From assembly GCF_029238095.1 (NCBI RefSeq), contig NZ_JAQWGS010000011.1, forward strand, positions 1-64,000: DNA of 64,000 nt. The letters run 5' to 3'. Position numbers and translations under genes: made by a program. Origin of the DNA: Lacinutrix sp. (GTDB taxonomy: Bacteria; Bacteroidota; Bacteroidia; Flavobacteriales; Flavobacteriaceae). The notes under the pieces were generated by a model. That model made no database searches. It had not been told where the DNA came from and worked only from the letters and a program-made list of their open reading frames with translations. Positions within the stretch are counted from its first letter, which is position 1. Each line of letters begins with the position of its first letter. Below, piece after piece: positions 35,980 to 45,307 of this stretch.

Positions 35980-37254
35980 TTACCACTCGTTTATTCTGTT
36001 AGAGTCTAATTTTATAAAAATAAACACAAGAATTGTAAATCCCCAAAGTCCAGAGCCACCATAACTAAAAAGAGGTAACGGAATACCAATAGTTGGTATT
36101 AAACCCATAACCATACCAATATTAATTAAAAAATGGATAAATAGTATGGCTCCAACCGAGTAACCATAAATGCGACTAAATTGCGATTTTTGGAGTTCGG
36201 CTAAGTGTAAAATACGTAGAATAAGTAACACAAAAATAAGGACTACACTAAAGCTGCCTATAAATCCCCATTCTTCGCCTACAGTTGTAAAAATATAATC
36301 TGTATGTTGTTCTGGTACAAACTTACCTTTGGTTCTAGTACCTTCCATAAAACCTTTGCCCTTTAGTCCTCCTGAGCTAATGGCTTTTTCACTCTCTAAA
36401 AGGTTGTATGCAGCCTCTTTCTTCATCTTTTCTAGCTTTTCTGCATCTTTTTCTAAACTTAGCCAAATTGTAATTCTGTCTTTTTGGTGGACTGGTAAAA
36501 GTGTACTATACGTATAGCGAACTCCAAAAGCTATTAATAGTGCAATTGTTAAGGTTAAAACTGGCTGAAAAAAGGAAGGTTTTTTTTTGAGAGAAAAAAA
36601 GTAACCAAAGACAAGTAGTACTGTAATACACATAGTAATTATTACACCAAATTTTAAAGCAGAAATCGCTAAAACAGTTAAAAGCGAACCTATAATTAAA
36701 TATATTTTTGGAAGCCCTTCGCGATAGAGTACAAAGAAGAATGCACCATAAACTAATGTGCTTCCTGCATCTTTTTGTAATAAAATTAGAAATGCTGGAA
36801 TAACAATAATTGCAAAAATGCGTATTTGATGTTTAAATAGCTTAATGTCTGTTTGTAAATCACTAACATATTTTGCTACTGCTAAAGCTGTTGCTGCTTT
36901 TGCAAACTCACTTGGTTGCAAAGTCATACCTCCTAAATCGTACCATGAAGTGGCACCATTTATATTTTTTCCAAATATAAATAAGCCAACTAAAGAGAGG
37001 AGAGAAGCAAAATAGATAATACTGGAAAAACGTTCATAAAATTTAGTATCTATAGAGAGTATAAGAATGATTAAAATAACCGAAAGGATGATAAAAATAA
37101 GCTGTTTGCCGTAAAACTCTGTAAAACTAAAATAGTCTATAATTTCGCCAGTATGTGAAGCAGATAAAATATTTAACCAACCAAAACCTGCTAGTATAAA
37201 AAACAGTAAAATGGTAATCCAATCGAACTTAAAATGTCTATCTGTTTGTCTCAT
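35980..37254 (-). CDS. rodA: Rod-shape SEDS glycosyltransferase RodA
   Basis: A 424-residue polytopic inner-membrane protein that polymerises lipid II during cell elongation. There are about ten membrane helices. The SEDS signature is visible in LQPSEFAKAATALAVAKYV (about residues 112-130) and the C-terminal GIPLPLFSYGGSGLWGF. A large periplasmic loop (about residues 255-320, KGKGFMEGTRTKGKFVPEQHTD) carries conserved catalytic-region residues. Its start codon overlaps the stop of mrdA by one base, so the transpeptidase and its SEDS partner are translationally coupled. Confidence 0.95.
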   Translation of the reverse strand: MRQTDRHFKFDWITILLFFILAGFGWLNILSASHTGEIIDYFSFTEFYGKQLIFIILSVILIILILSIDTKFYERFSSIIYFASLLSLVGLFIFGKNINGATSWYDLGGMTLQPSEFAKAATALAVAKYVSDLQTDIKLFKHQIRIFAIIVIPAFLILLQKDAGSTLVYGAFFFVLYREGLPKIYLIIGSLLTVLAISALKFGVIITMCITVLLVFGYFFSLKKKPSFFQPVLTLTIALLIAFGVRYTYSTLLPVHQKDRITIWLSLEKDAEKLEKMKKEAAYNLLESEKAISSGGLKGKGFMEGTRTKGKFVPEQHTDYIFTTVGEEWGFIGSFSVVLIFVLLILRILHLAELQKSQFSRIYGYSVGAILFIHFLINIGMVMGLIPTIGIPLPLFSYGGSGLWGFTILVFIFIKLDSNRINEW

Positions 37255-39182
37255 TAAGGTGTTAGCTTAATATTAGTTTTGTCTGGAAAGGCTATATTTT
37301 CTTCTAAAGGAATAATTTGATATTCTGTTTCTCTATTAATTTTAAAAGGTTTTCCAGATTGAGGTTTAGCGTATTCGTTTTCTAAACTATGTGTGAGTAA
37401 CCATTCTTCTAGATCTTTTCTAGAAATGGTCTTGTTAATGTATTTTTCAATCATTAAACTCGCCACTCTTCCGGCAAATCTACTTCCAAAATAACCGTTT
37501 TCTACAAAAACTGCTAAGGCTATTTTAGGGTTATCTTTTGGAGCAAATGCAACAAATATAGAGTGATCTGTTAGTTGTGTTCTCACACTGTCTATAATAG
37601 CAAAATTTTCTACAGTTCCTGTTTTTCCACAAATTTCTAGGTCTTTTACTTGAAGGCCACTTGCGGTTCCGTTTTTATAAACTTGAAACATGCCTTCAAT
37701 TACAGGATCAAAATGTTTTTTCGCTATTGTTGTGTAGTTAGGTTTTGTAAAATTTTCTGGTAAGGTTTCGCCATCAATAGCTTTAATTATATGAGGTGTG
37801 TAATAATAACCACGATTAGCAATTGCTGCTGTCATGTTTGCTAATTGAATAGGAGTTGTAGCTACTTCACCTTGACCAATGGCATTAGATAATGTGTATG
37901 TAGAATAGAATTCTTTTGGATAAGCATTTCTGTAATAATCTCTATCAGGAATTCTGCCTTTTTGTCCCACAACTAAGTCGTTGTTTAAATAATTACCAAG
38001 GCCAAAACTTTTTACATGGTTACTCCAAACATCTATACCATTTGATGCATTATTATTTTTGTCTAATATTTTTCTGTAAAGGTTTGCAAAATAGGCATTA
38101 CAAGATTTTTGAATACCTAAGACCATATCTCTAGAACCTCCACCACAATGGCAACCCATAAAACGATTTCCAAATTTATAACCATTTTGGCAAACAATCC
38201 TATCGTTAGTTTTTATCACATCTTCTTGCAAGGCAACAAGTGCATTCATCAGTTTAAAAGGAGAACCAGGATTATATACGCCTTGTAAGCTTCTATTAAA
38301 TAAAGGTTTAGCTATGGTGTCTCTTAATAACTTATTAAAGTTTTTAGAGCGTTTTCTTCCTACTAAATCATTTGGATTGTAGCTAGGAGCAGCAATCATG
38401 GCTAAAATTTCTCCTGTACTAGGTTCTATAGCAATAATACCACCACGTTTATTTTGCATCAACCATTCTCCATAAGCTTGAAGTTCTGAATCTATAGTTA
38501 TTTTAATGTCTTTACCTGGTTCTGGTAAGGTGTCATTTGCACCATCATTGTATGGTCCTATGTTTCTATTAAATCTATCTTTTTGAAAAAACTTGATGCC
38601 TTTTCTACCGCGTAAAATAGCTTCATAAGATTTTTCAACACCTTGTTTTCCTATTAAATCACCTAAATTATAATATGGATCATTATTAATATCTCTATTA
38701 TTAACTTCGCCAATGTCTCCTAATACATTGGCACCAATAGTAGTTTCGTATTGTCTTAAAGATCGTTTTTGAATGTGAAAACCTTTGTATTTTCTCATTT
38801 TTTCTTGAAGTACAGCATAGTCTTCTTTAGATAAATGAGATACAAATGGAGAAGCTATTCGCCATGAATAATGTTTGGCTTTTTCAAACTGACTAATAAA
38901 ACGTGCTTTGTCAATTTTTAGTAGTCTACAAAACTCTAAGGTGTCTAAAGGTTCTACTTCTCTTGGTATTACCATTACATCGTAAGAGGGTTGGTTTGCT
39001 ACTAGAAGCGTTCCGTTTCTATCGTAAACAAACCCTCTTTTTGGGTAATCATAAACCTTTCTAATAGCATTATCATCAAAAATACTATCAGAGTTTGAAT
39101 TGTAAATTTGAAGATAAAATAGTCTTGCTGTAAATAATACACCAACAAGAATAACAGAAAGAAAGAGTAAAAACTGTCTCAT
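37254..39182 (-). CDS. mrdA: Penicillin-binding protein 2 (elongation transpeptidase)
   Basis: A 642-residue class B PBP anchored by an N-terminal helix (residues 3-22). The PBP dimer/pedestal domain (about residues 40-200) is followed by the transpeptidase domain with active-site SPFK in NPGSPFKLMNALVAL (about residue 308), SxN as SCNAYF (about residue 361), and KTG in ICGKTGTVENF (about residue 522). It cross-links peptidoglycan made by RodA. It overlaps mreD by four bases (ATGA) and rodA by one. Confidence 0.95.
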   Translation of the reverse strand: MRQFLLFLSVILVGVLFTARLFYLQIYNSNSDSIFDDNAIRKVYDYPKRGFVYDRNGTLLVANQPSYDVMVIPREVEPLDTLEFCRLLKIDKARFISQFEKAKHYSWRIASPFVSHLSKEDYAVLQEKMRKYKGFHIQKRSLRQYETTIGANVLGDIGEVNNRDINNDPYYNLGDLIGKQGVEKSYEAILRGRKGIKFFQKDRFNRNIGPYNDGANDTLPEPGKDIKITIDSELQAYGEWLMQNKRGGIIAIEPSTGEILAMIAAPSYNPNDLVGRKRSKNFNKLLRDTIAKPLFNRSLQGVYNPGSPFKLMNALVALQEDVIKTNDRIVCQNGYKFGNRFMGCHCGGGSRDMVLGIQKSCNAYFANLYRKILDKNNNASNGIDVWSNHVKSFGLGNYLNNDLVVGQKGRIPDRDYYRNAYPKEFYSTYTLSNAIGQGEVATTPIQLANMTAAIANRGYYYTPHIIKAIDGETLPENFTKPNYTTIAKKHFDPVIEGMFQVYKNGTASGLQVKDLEICGKTGTVENFAIIDSVRTQLTDHSIFVAFAPKDNPKIALAVFVENGYFGSRFAGRVASLMIEKYINKTISRKDLEEWLLTHSLENEYAKPQSGKPFKINRETEYQIIPLEENIAFPDKTNIKLTP

Positions 39183-39688
39183 TTTTTATTTGTGCCACCA
39201 AAAATTATAGTTATTAATACACATAATAAAATAGTAAATATACTTGAGAATAACGTGTTTTTGAGTACTAAAAATATCTTTGAAAAGTTAAAAATTTCAA
39301 GTAAAAATAAAATGAAATGGTGAATTAAAACAAGTATGGTAATATAAGTAATACGTTGCCCAAAATCTACATTGCCAAATTTAATAGCATTATGCTCGTA
39401 TACTGCTCCAAAACTAAACTTTAGTGCTGCAGGTCTTATAAAAGCAATGGTTACAGTTGCAGCAGCATGTATACCTCCTGAGTCTAAAAACATATCAATT
39501 AATAAACCTAAAAGAAAACTTAATAAAATAAAAATAAGTCTGTTGTTTTTTACAGGAAATAGTAAAACAAATAAAATGTATGGATACGGATTTATATTGC
39601 CTAAAAAGTTAACATGACTTAAAAGGAGAACTTGTATTAATAACAATACAATAAAACGAATGGTATGTATAGATAATAAATTAGTCAT
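39179..39688 (-). CDS. mreD: Rod shape-determining membrane protein MreD
   Basis: A 169-residue inner-membrane protein with five or six hydrophobic segments. The sequence is poorly conserved, but position, size and the segments NPYPYILFVLLFPVKN and LLIDMFLDSGGIHAAA match MreD of Bacteroidota. It works in the elongasome with MreC. It overlaps both mreC (eight bases) and mrdA (four bases). Confidence 0.9.
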   Translation of the reverse strand: MTNLLSIHTIRFIVLLLIQVLLLSHVNFLGNINPYPYILFVLLFPVKNNRLIFILLSFLLGLLIDMFLDSGGIHAAATVTIAFIRPAALKFSFGAVYEHNAIKFGNVDFGQRITYITILVLIHHFILFLLEIFNFSKIFLVLKNTLFSSIFTILLCVLITIIFGGTNKK

Positions 39689-40499
39689 TATCTTTTAATA
39701 TGTTTTCTATAATTTTAGCATCTTTATTTTCTATAATATAAACATGTTCAATACTTGTCATATCATTAAATAGCACAATGTCTATTTCATAATAATTTTC
39801 GGCATTATCTAGTTTAAAATTAGAAATTGTACCAACTGGAATCCCTTTAGGAAAAATGGCAGAACGACCAGATGTAATTATAGTATCTCCTTTTGCTACA
39901 GTTGCAATTTTTGGAATTTCGGAAAGTTGAATTGTGTTTGGTGAGTTTCCGTTCCATTTTAGTGAACCAAAATGAGGTGTTTTTTTTAATTTAGCACTAA
40001 TACTACTCGTGGTATTTAAAATAGAAAGTACTGTTGCATAATTTCTATTTGTTTTTTCTACTATACCAATAATACCTTTGCTAGACACCACACCAAAATC
40101 TTGTTTAATACTATCATTATCTCCTTTGTTTAATAGTAAAATATTATTGGTCGTTGCGTAACTGTTTCTTATAACTTGAGCAGCTGTAAATTTATATTTT
40201 TTATTGTAATTTGTACTGTCAATATAATTAGTGTCTGGTGTTTGCTTTGTATTATACAGAATTGATTTTAAGCGTTTATTGTCTTCTTGAAGTAGTTTGT
40301 TTTGGTTTTTTAAATCGAAGTATTCACTCATAGAATTTGAAGCGTTATAAATACCTCCACTTAAAAAATTAGCAGAATTTATAAATCTACTTCTGTGGTA
40401 ACTGTGAGATTGAATAGTTAACATTACCGAAACAAATAACAATAGCACAAACAGAAGAAACGTTTTGTTTCTTAGTATAAAGTTTACTATTTGTTGCAT
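39681..40499 (-). CDS. mreC: Rod shape-determining protein MreC
   Basis: A 272-residue bitopic protein: one N-terminal membrane helix (residues 10-29), a coiled coil (about residues 55-80, YFDLKNQNKLLQEDNKRLKSIL), then the two-barrel periplasmic domain (IRNSYATTNNILLLNKG...VVSSKGIIGIVEKTNRNYATVLSILN). MreC links MreB filaments to the PBP2/RodA synthase. It starts 15 bases after mreB ends. Confidence 0.94.
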   Translation of the reverse strand: MQQIVNFILRNKTFLLFVLLLFVSVMLTIQSHSYHRSRFINSANFLSGGIYNASNSMSEYFDLKNQNKLLQEDNKRLKSILYNTKQTPDTNYIDSTNYNKKYKFTAAQVIRNSYATTNNILLLNKGDNDSIKQDFGVVSSKGIIGIVEKTNRNYATVLSILNTTSSISAKLKKTPHFGSLKWNGNSPNTIQLSEIPKIATVAKGDTIITSGRSAIFPKGIPVGTISNFKLDNAENYYEIDIVLFNDMTSIEHVYIIENKDAKIIENILKDND

Positions 40500-40514
40500 T
40501 TATTAAGGGTAGTT

Positions 40515-41543
40515 TTATTTAATCAAAACACTTTTGTATTTAGGAATATTTTTAAGCGTAATACCTGTTCCACGTACTACTGCACGTAAAGGATCTTCAG
40601 CAATATAAACAGGTAAGTCTGTTTTTTGAGATAAACGCTTGTCTAATCCACGTAGCATAGAGCCACCACCAGCTAAATAAATTCCAGTGTTGTAAATATC
40701 TGCTGCTAATTCTGGAGGTGTTTGCGATAAGGTTTCCATTACAGCATCTTCAATTCTAAGAATAGATTTATCTAAAGCTTTAGCAATTTCTCTGTAAGAA
40801 ATTTGAACCTGCTTAGGCTTTCCAGTTAATAAATCACGTCCTTGAACGCTCATGTCTTCTGGTGGTAAATCTAAATCTTCGGTCGCTGCACCTATTTGTA
40901 TTTTTATTTTTTCGGCAGTGCGTTCACCAACATAAAGGTTGTGTTGTGTTCTCATGTAATAGATAATGTCGTTTGTAAACACATCACCTGCAATTTTAAC
41001 AGACTTGTCGCAAACAATACCACCTAAAGCGATAACTGCAATTTCGGTAGTTCCACCACCAATATCTACAATCATGTTGCCTTTAGGTAGCATAATATCT
41101 ACACCAATACCAATAGCAGCAGCCATTGGCTCATGTATTAAATACACTTCTTTACCATTTACACGCTCTGCACTTTCTTTTACTGCACGCATTTCTACTT
41201 CTGTAATTCCAGAAGGAATACATATTACCATACGCAACGATGGTGTAAATAACTTTTTTTTAAGCGCAGGTATGTTTTTAATAAACATGCTTATCATTTG
41301 CTCAGAAGCATCAAAATCTGCAATTACACCATCTTTTAAAGGCCTAATTGTTTTTATGTTTTCGTGCGTTTTCCCTTGCATCATATTGGCCTCTTGACCA
41401 ACAGCTATTATTTTTCCTGAAATACGATCTCTCGCAACAATGGAAGGTGCATCTACAACAACCTTGTCGTTGTGGATAATTAATGTGTTTGCAGTTCCTA
41501 AATCTATTGCGATTTCTTCTGTTAAGAAGTCAAAAAATCCCAT
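40515..41543 (-). CDS. mreB: Actin-like rod-shape protein MreB
   Basis: A 342-residue actin homologue that forms membrane-associated filaments guiding cell-wall elongation. The phosphate-1 motif AIDLGTANTLI is at residues 12-22, phosphate-2 GNMIVDIGGGTTEIAVI near residue 155, and the adenosine motif IYLAGGGSMLRGLDK near residue 288. It is the first gene of the mreB-mreC-mreD-mrdA-rodA operon. Confidence 0.97.
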   Translation of the reverse strand: MGFFDFLTEEIAIDLGTANTLIIHNDKVVVDAPSIVARDRISGKIIAVGQEANMMQGKTHENIKTIRPLKDGVIADFDASEQMISMFIKNIPALKKKLFTPSLRMVICIPSGITEVEMRAVKESAERVNGKEVYLIHEPMAAAIGIGVDIMLPKGNMIVDIGGGTTEIAVIALGGIVCDKSVKIAGDVFTNDIIYYMRTQHNLYVGERTAEKIKIQIGAATEDLDLPPEDMSVQGRDLLTGKPKQVQISYREIAKALDKSILRIEDAVMETLSQTPPELAADIYNTGIYLAGGGSMLRGLDKRLSQKTDLPVYIAEDPLRAVVRGTGITLKNIPKYKSVLIK

Positions 41544-41592
41544 GCGTTAAGTAGTAATTTATGAAGTTATTAAAGAGTTGCTGTAAAAGTAA

Positions 41593-41600
41593 CAAAACTA
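41593..41600 (-). promoter_or_regulatory. -7 element of the mre operon
   Basis: The minus-strand TAGTTTTG is an exact TAnnTTTG match about 50 bases upstream of the mreB start codon. The -33 element is not evident. Confidence 0.45.
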
Positions 41601-41724
41601 ACGAAAAAAACAGCCTTTATTTTATATACTTCTTATATAAATTTTTAATGCTTAAGGATTTAGAAGCATAAGAATAAAACAAAAAAGATATTTGTAAGAA
41701 TTTTAGACGGTTTTTTATGACCTT

Positions 41725-41741
41725 ATTCGCTTTCGCGGAAT
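41725..41741. repeat. Short palindrome, CGCTTTCGCG type
   Basis: ATTCGCTTTCGCGGAAT is a near-palindrome with the core GCTTTCGC. Related copies are at 45731-45745, 54771-54790 and 54827-54842. Confidence 0.5.
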
Positions 41742-41852
41742 TGTTAATTAATAGTATTTAAAAGATTAAATATTATTCATAATTCTCATCTTATTTAACT
41801 TTTCTTTATTAAAGGATGTTTTTGATGAAGCGTCCCGAAATAAAACAAGCAA

Positions 41853-41880
41853 GCCTGATATATAGAAAAATATATCAGGC
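41853..41880 (-). terminator. Probable terminator of purH
   Basis: GCCTGATATA (41853-41862) pairs with TATATCAGGC (41871-41880). On the minus strand the following bases are only moderately T-rich, so it may be a weak terminator. Confidence 0.6.
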
Positions 41881-41922
41881 AAGTTAATATTATTAAAAGA
41901 TTCCTTTTTTAAAGAAATTTGT

Positions 41923-43455
41923 TTAATGTTTAAAATGACGTGTTCCTGTAAAAACCATCGCAACACCATTATCATTACAATAATCTACACTTAATTGGTC
42001 TTTTATAGAGCCTCCTGGTTGTATTACTGCAGATACTCCAGCGTTTTTAGCAATCTCTACGCAATCTGGAAAAGGAAAGAAAGCATCACTTGCCATTACG
42101 CTGCCTTGTAAATTAAACTTAAAAGATTGTGCTTTGTGTATGGCTTGGTTTAAAGCATCTACACGGCTGGTTTGTCCTGTTCCACTTGCACACAATTGTT
42201 TGTCTTTTACTAGAACAATTGTATTCGATTTTGTGTGTTTACAAATTTTAGAAGCAAATATTAAATCGTCTAACTCAGCAGTTGTAGGTGCCTTAGTAGT
42301 TGCGTTTTTAACATTTTCTTTTTTGTCTGTTACGTTATTTCTATCTTGAACTAACACACCGTTTAAACATGTTCTAACTGTAGTTTGTGCCAATTCGGCA
42401 TCTTTTAATACTAATAGAATACGGTTTTTCTTGCCTTTTAAGAGTGCTTCTGCTTTTGCCGAGAAACTTGGAGCAATTACTACTTCGCAAAATAATTTAT
42501 GTATTTCTTCTGCAGTTGCTATATCAATTTCAGAATTAGAAATTAATACACCACCAAAGGCAGAAACAGGATCTCCTGCTAGAGCATCTACATAAGCTTG
42601 ATGTAAAGTGTCGCGTTGTGCTAGGCCACAAGCATTGTTATGTTTTAAAATAGCAAATGTAGGCGCATCGTTTTTAAACTCGTCCATTAAGTTTACTGCT
42701 GCATCTACATCTAAAAGATTATTATAACTTAATTCTTTACCATGCAACTGGTTAAACATAGTGTCAAAATCACCAAAGAAGAAGCCTCTTTGATGTGGGT
42801 TTTCGCCATAGCGTAATACTTTACCATTAGTCTCGGACACCTTTAAAGCCGCAATTTCATGGGTAGTATTAAAGTAATTAAATATGGCAGAATCGTAATG
42901 AGAAGAAACGTTAAAAGCTTTTGCAGCAAAACGTTTTCTGTCATCTTCTGTTAAGTTTCCTTTTTTGTCCGTAATTAATTCTAAAAACTCAGTATAATCT
43001 CCTACAGAGGAGACGCAAATAACATCTGCATAATTTTTGGCAGCTGCTCGAATTAGCGAAATGCCACCAATATCTATTTTTTCTATAATGTCTTGGTTTG
43101 TGGCTCCAGAAGCTACAGTTTTTTCAAAAGGATATAAGTCTACAATAACAACATCAATTTGTGGAATGTTGAATTCTGTCATTTCGGCAATATCACCATC
43201 ATGGTTTTGCCTATTTAATATACCACCAAAAACTTTTGGGTGTAATGTTTTTACGCGACCTCCAAGAATAGAAGGGTAAGATGTTACATCTTCTACAGGA
43301 ACGACTTTTATACCTAAATCGTTAATAAATTTTTCTGTACCACCAGTAGAATAAATTGTAACGCCTTGTGCGTTAAGTTCTCTAACAATTGGTTCTAAAC
43401 CATCTTTGCTAAATACAGATATTAATGCAGATTTAATTGTTTTGTTATTGCTCAT
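41923..43455 (-). CDS. purH: Bifunctional AICAR formyltransferase / IMP cyclohydrolase
   Basis: A 510-residue enzyme catalysing the last two steps of IMP synthesis. The N-terminal MGS-like cyclohydrolase domain (about residues 1-195) holds ISVFSKDGLEPIVRELNAQG and SILGGRVKTLHPKVFGGIL. The C-terminal AICAR transformylase domain holds LRYGENPHQRGFF, ILKHNNACGLA (the catalytic Lys-His region) and SDAFFPFPDCVEIAKNAG. The ending KDQLSVDYCNDNGVAMVFTGTRHFKH is canonical. It is a monocistronic unit. Confidence 0.97.
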   Translation of the reverse strand: MSNNKTIKSALISVFSKDGLEPIVRELNAQGVTIYSTGGTEKFINDLGIKVVPVEDVTSYPSILGGRVKTLHPKVFGGILNRQNHDGDIAEMTEFNIPQIDVVIVDLYPFEKTVASGATNQDIIEKIDIGGISLIRAAAKNYADVICVSSVGDYTEFLELITDKKGNLTEDDRKRFAAKAFNVSSHYDSAIFNYFNTTHEIAALKVSETNGKVLRYGENPHQRGFFFGDFDTMFNQLHGKELSYNNLLDVDAAVNLMDEFKNDAPTFAILKHNNACGLAQRDTLHQAYVDALAGDPVSAFGGVLISNSEIDIATAEEIHKLFCEVVIAPSFSAKAEALLKGKKNRILLVLKDAELAQTTVRTCLNGVLVQDRNNVTDKKENVKNATTKAPTTAELDDLIFASKICKHTKSNTIVLVKDKQLCASGTGQTSRVDALNQAIHKAQSFKFNLQGSVMASDAFFPFPDCVEIAKNAGVSAVIQPGGSIKDQLSVDYCNDNGVAMVFTGTRHFKH

Positions 43456-43478
43456 TAGTAGTTGTGTTAATAAGCCAT

Positions 43479-43486
43479 CAAATTTA
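43479..43486 (-). promoter_or_regulatory. -7 element of purH
   Basis: The minus-strand TAAATTTG is an exact TAnnTTTG match 23 bases upstream of the purH start. Confidence 0.5.
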
Positions 43487-43722
43487 CAAAAAAAGGAAAT
43501 GATATTTACTTAAAAAAGCAAATGGGTTTTCAACTAAAAGTGTTAGTTGTTAACAACGTGGTTTAAATTTCAAAGTTCAAAAACAAAATTTCAAAAAATG
43601 AAAATATAAATAACAGAGCCTTTAAATAGGTGCTTTGAAAATGAGATGTTTAACCTGCTTCTAAAAATCTGTTTAAAAGTAAGTTAATGATTATTTAGTA
43701 TGCCTTTGGGATTTAGTTTTTT

Positions 43723-44193
43723 TTAATTTGGGATTTGCAAAAGTATATCTGAAACTTTTGCACAAACAAACTCTAAAAAACGCTCATCTTCTTCAGTAAA
43801 AGGATCAGGAGTATTAGAATCTATATCTATTTGCCCAATGTTTTCACCATTCACAAAAATTGGAATTACAATTTCAGCTTTTACTGTAATGCTACATGCA
43901 ATGTAATTGTCTTGAGCAGCAACATCTGGTACAACAAAATTTTTATTGCTTAATGCTACTTGTCCGCAAATACCTTTCCCAAAAGGAATAATGGTATGGT
44001 CTGTAGGCTCACCAACATAAGGACCTAATTTTAGTTCATTTTTATTACCATTTTTAAAATAAAAACCAACCCAATTGTAATGGCTTACATTTGCTTCTAA
44101 TAGCTCACATATTTTCATTAAACGCTCATTTACAGTATTTTCGTTTTTAGAAAGTATTGTTTCAGCTTTTGGTTTTAACGTTTCAAAAATCAT
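43723..44193 (-). CDS. GAF-domain protein, free methionine-(R)-sulfoxide reductase-like
   Basis: A 156-residue single GAF domain. The characteristic strand IPFGKGICGQVALSN and PDVAAQDNYIACSITVKAEIVIPI match the fRMsr family, which reduces free methionine-R-sulfoxide. Of the three Cys usually conserved in fRMsr, two are present (in GICGQ, near residue 91, and YIACS, near residue 115). The one preceding the IPFGKG motif is replaced (EPTDHTIIPFG). Reductase activity is therefore likely but not certain; the protein could use another reducing route or bind a ligand. Confidence 0.8.
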   Translation of the reverse strand: MIFETLKPKAETILSKNENTVNERLMKICELLEANVSHYNWVGFYFKNGNKNELKLGPYVGEPTDHTIIPFGKGICGQVALSNKNFVVPDVAAQDNYIACSITVKAEIVIPIFVNGENIGQIDIDSNTPDPFTEEDERFLEFVCAKVSDILLQIPN

Positions 44194-44272
44194 AAGGGTG
44201 TTTTTTTTGGTAAAAGTATTTAAAAAGGTGTAATTTCATGCTTTCTAAATCTAAATATTTTCATAATTAAAT

Positions 44273-44824
44273 TTGAAAACACTTTTTATAAAATATAAGT
44301 CTGTATTACAATTTATTCTTACATTTTTGTTAGTATATAGTGTGTTATCTTTTGGTTATAAATACTATTTAAGCGCATCTATTGGTTCTCAATTTTATCC
44401 AGATTATGTTACAAATATTGTTGCATCACAAACTGAATATTTACTAAATAGTATTGGGTATAGTGCTCAAGTTTTAATGCATCAACAGGAGCCTTCAATG
44501 AAACTAATTTTAGAAGGAAAATATATTGTGAGAATAATAGAAGGCTGTAATGGTATAAGTGTTATTATTTTATTTGTGTCTTTCGTGATTGCTTTTTCAG
44601 GTAAATTTAAAGTAACCGTATTGTTTTTAGTGTTGGGAAGTGTCATTATTTATACTGTAAACCTTTTTAGAATTGTACTTTTAACACTTGGCTTGTATTA
44701 TTATCCATGGCATGGTGAACTTTTACACACAGTAATTTTTCCTGCTGTTATCTATGGGATAGTTTTTTTATTATGGATGCTTTGGGTGAATAAATTTTCT
44801 AATCTTGGTAAAAAGAATGAGTAA
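44273..44824 (+). CDS. xrtF: Exosortase family protein XrtF
   Basis: A 183-residue polytopic membrane protease/transpeptidase of the exosortase superfamily. The catalytic triad is visible: Cys in IIEGCNGISVII (about residue 93), Arg in VNLFRIVLL (about residue 136), His in GELLHTVIFPAV (about residue 153). The start is the TTG at 44273; the first internal ATG is beyond residue 65 and would remove two membrane helices. XrtF is the flavobacterial member, whose cargo is poorly known. It overlaps the next gene by eight bases. Confidence 0.88.
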   Translation: MKTLFIKYKSVLQFILTFLLVYSVLSFGYKYYLSASIGSQFYPDYVTNIVASQTEYLLNSIGYSAQVLMHQQEPSMKLILEGKYIVRIIEGCNGISVIILFVSFVIAFSGKFKVTVLFLVLGSVIIYTVNLFRIVLLTLGLYYYPWHGELLHTVIFPAVIYGIVFLLWMLWVNKFSNLGKKNE

Positions 44825-45248
44825 GTTTATTAAATATATCTGGCTCCTTTTGCTTTTTGGATTATTATTATTATTAATTCGTGCTTTTGAAGATGAATTG
44901 TTTTACGATCCTTATTTAAAATTCTTTCAGAGTGATTATTTGTATCTCGATTCTCCAAGACGCGAAGTTTTAAAATTAACACTTTCAACTACATTAAGGT
45001 ATGTTATTAATACATTAATTTCGTTAGTAATTTTATATGTGTTTTTTAAAGATAATAGTGTCGTTAAGTTTTCGGTATTAATTTATATCATGTTTTATGT
45101 AATTCTGTTAGGCTTGTTTTTATACTTTGTTCTTAATCCTAAACAAGAAGACTACTACTTGTTTTTTAATATTAGAAGGTTTTTAATCCAACCCATACTC
45201 TTGTTATTGCTACTTCCTGCTTTTTATTATCAAAGAAAAAGCGCTTAA
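44817..45248 (+). CDS. Exosortase F-associated membrane protein
   Basis: A 143-residue membrane protein with four hydrophobic segments, encoded directly after xrtF and overlapping it, as in other Flavobacteriaceae. The start is ATG 44817 (MSKFIKYIWLL); a TTG four codons earlier is possible. The loop with FEDELFYDPYLKFFQ after the first helix is characteristic. It is presumed to assist XrtF or its substrate; no catalytic motif is visible. Confidence 0.82.
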   Translation: MSKFIKYIWLLLLFGLLLLLIRAFEDELFYDPYLKFFQSDYLYLDSPRREVLKLTLSTTLRYVINTLISLVILYVFFKDNSVVKFSVLIYIMFYVILLGLFLYFVLNPKQEDYYLFFNIRRFLIQPILLLLLLPAFYYQRKSA

Positions 45249-45295
45249 ATTAATGTTAAAGCTTAAAACTTAAAGCTATCTGTTTAAAATTTAAT

Positions 45296-45303
45296 TAACT
45301 TTG
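45296..45303 (+). promoter_or_regulatory. -7 element of the metal-handling operon
   Basis: TAACTTTG is an exact TAnnTTTG match only four bases before the GTG start at 45308, so the transcript would be essentially leaderless. Confidence 0.5.
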
Positions 45304-45307
45304 TAGT

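Larger units (their letters stand above)
41544..41922. other. Noncoding gap between mreB and purH
   Basis: This 379-base gap is AT-rich and has no credible gene. It contains the mreB -7 element (41593-41600), a short palindromic repeat (41725-41741) and the purH terminator (41853-41880). A minus-strand open frame across 41766-41975 overlaps the purH 3' end and that hairpin, and looks spurious. Confidence 0.7.

Noticed and set aside
41766-41975. Minus-strand open frame between mreB and purH
   Set aside because: It overlaps the purH 3' end and its terminator hairpin and has no recognisable sequence.
44268-44275. TAAATTTG as a promoter for xrtF
   Set aside because: It overlaps the TTG start codon of xrtF; transcription from it would begin inside the gene.
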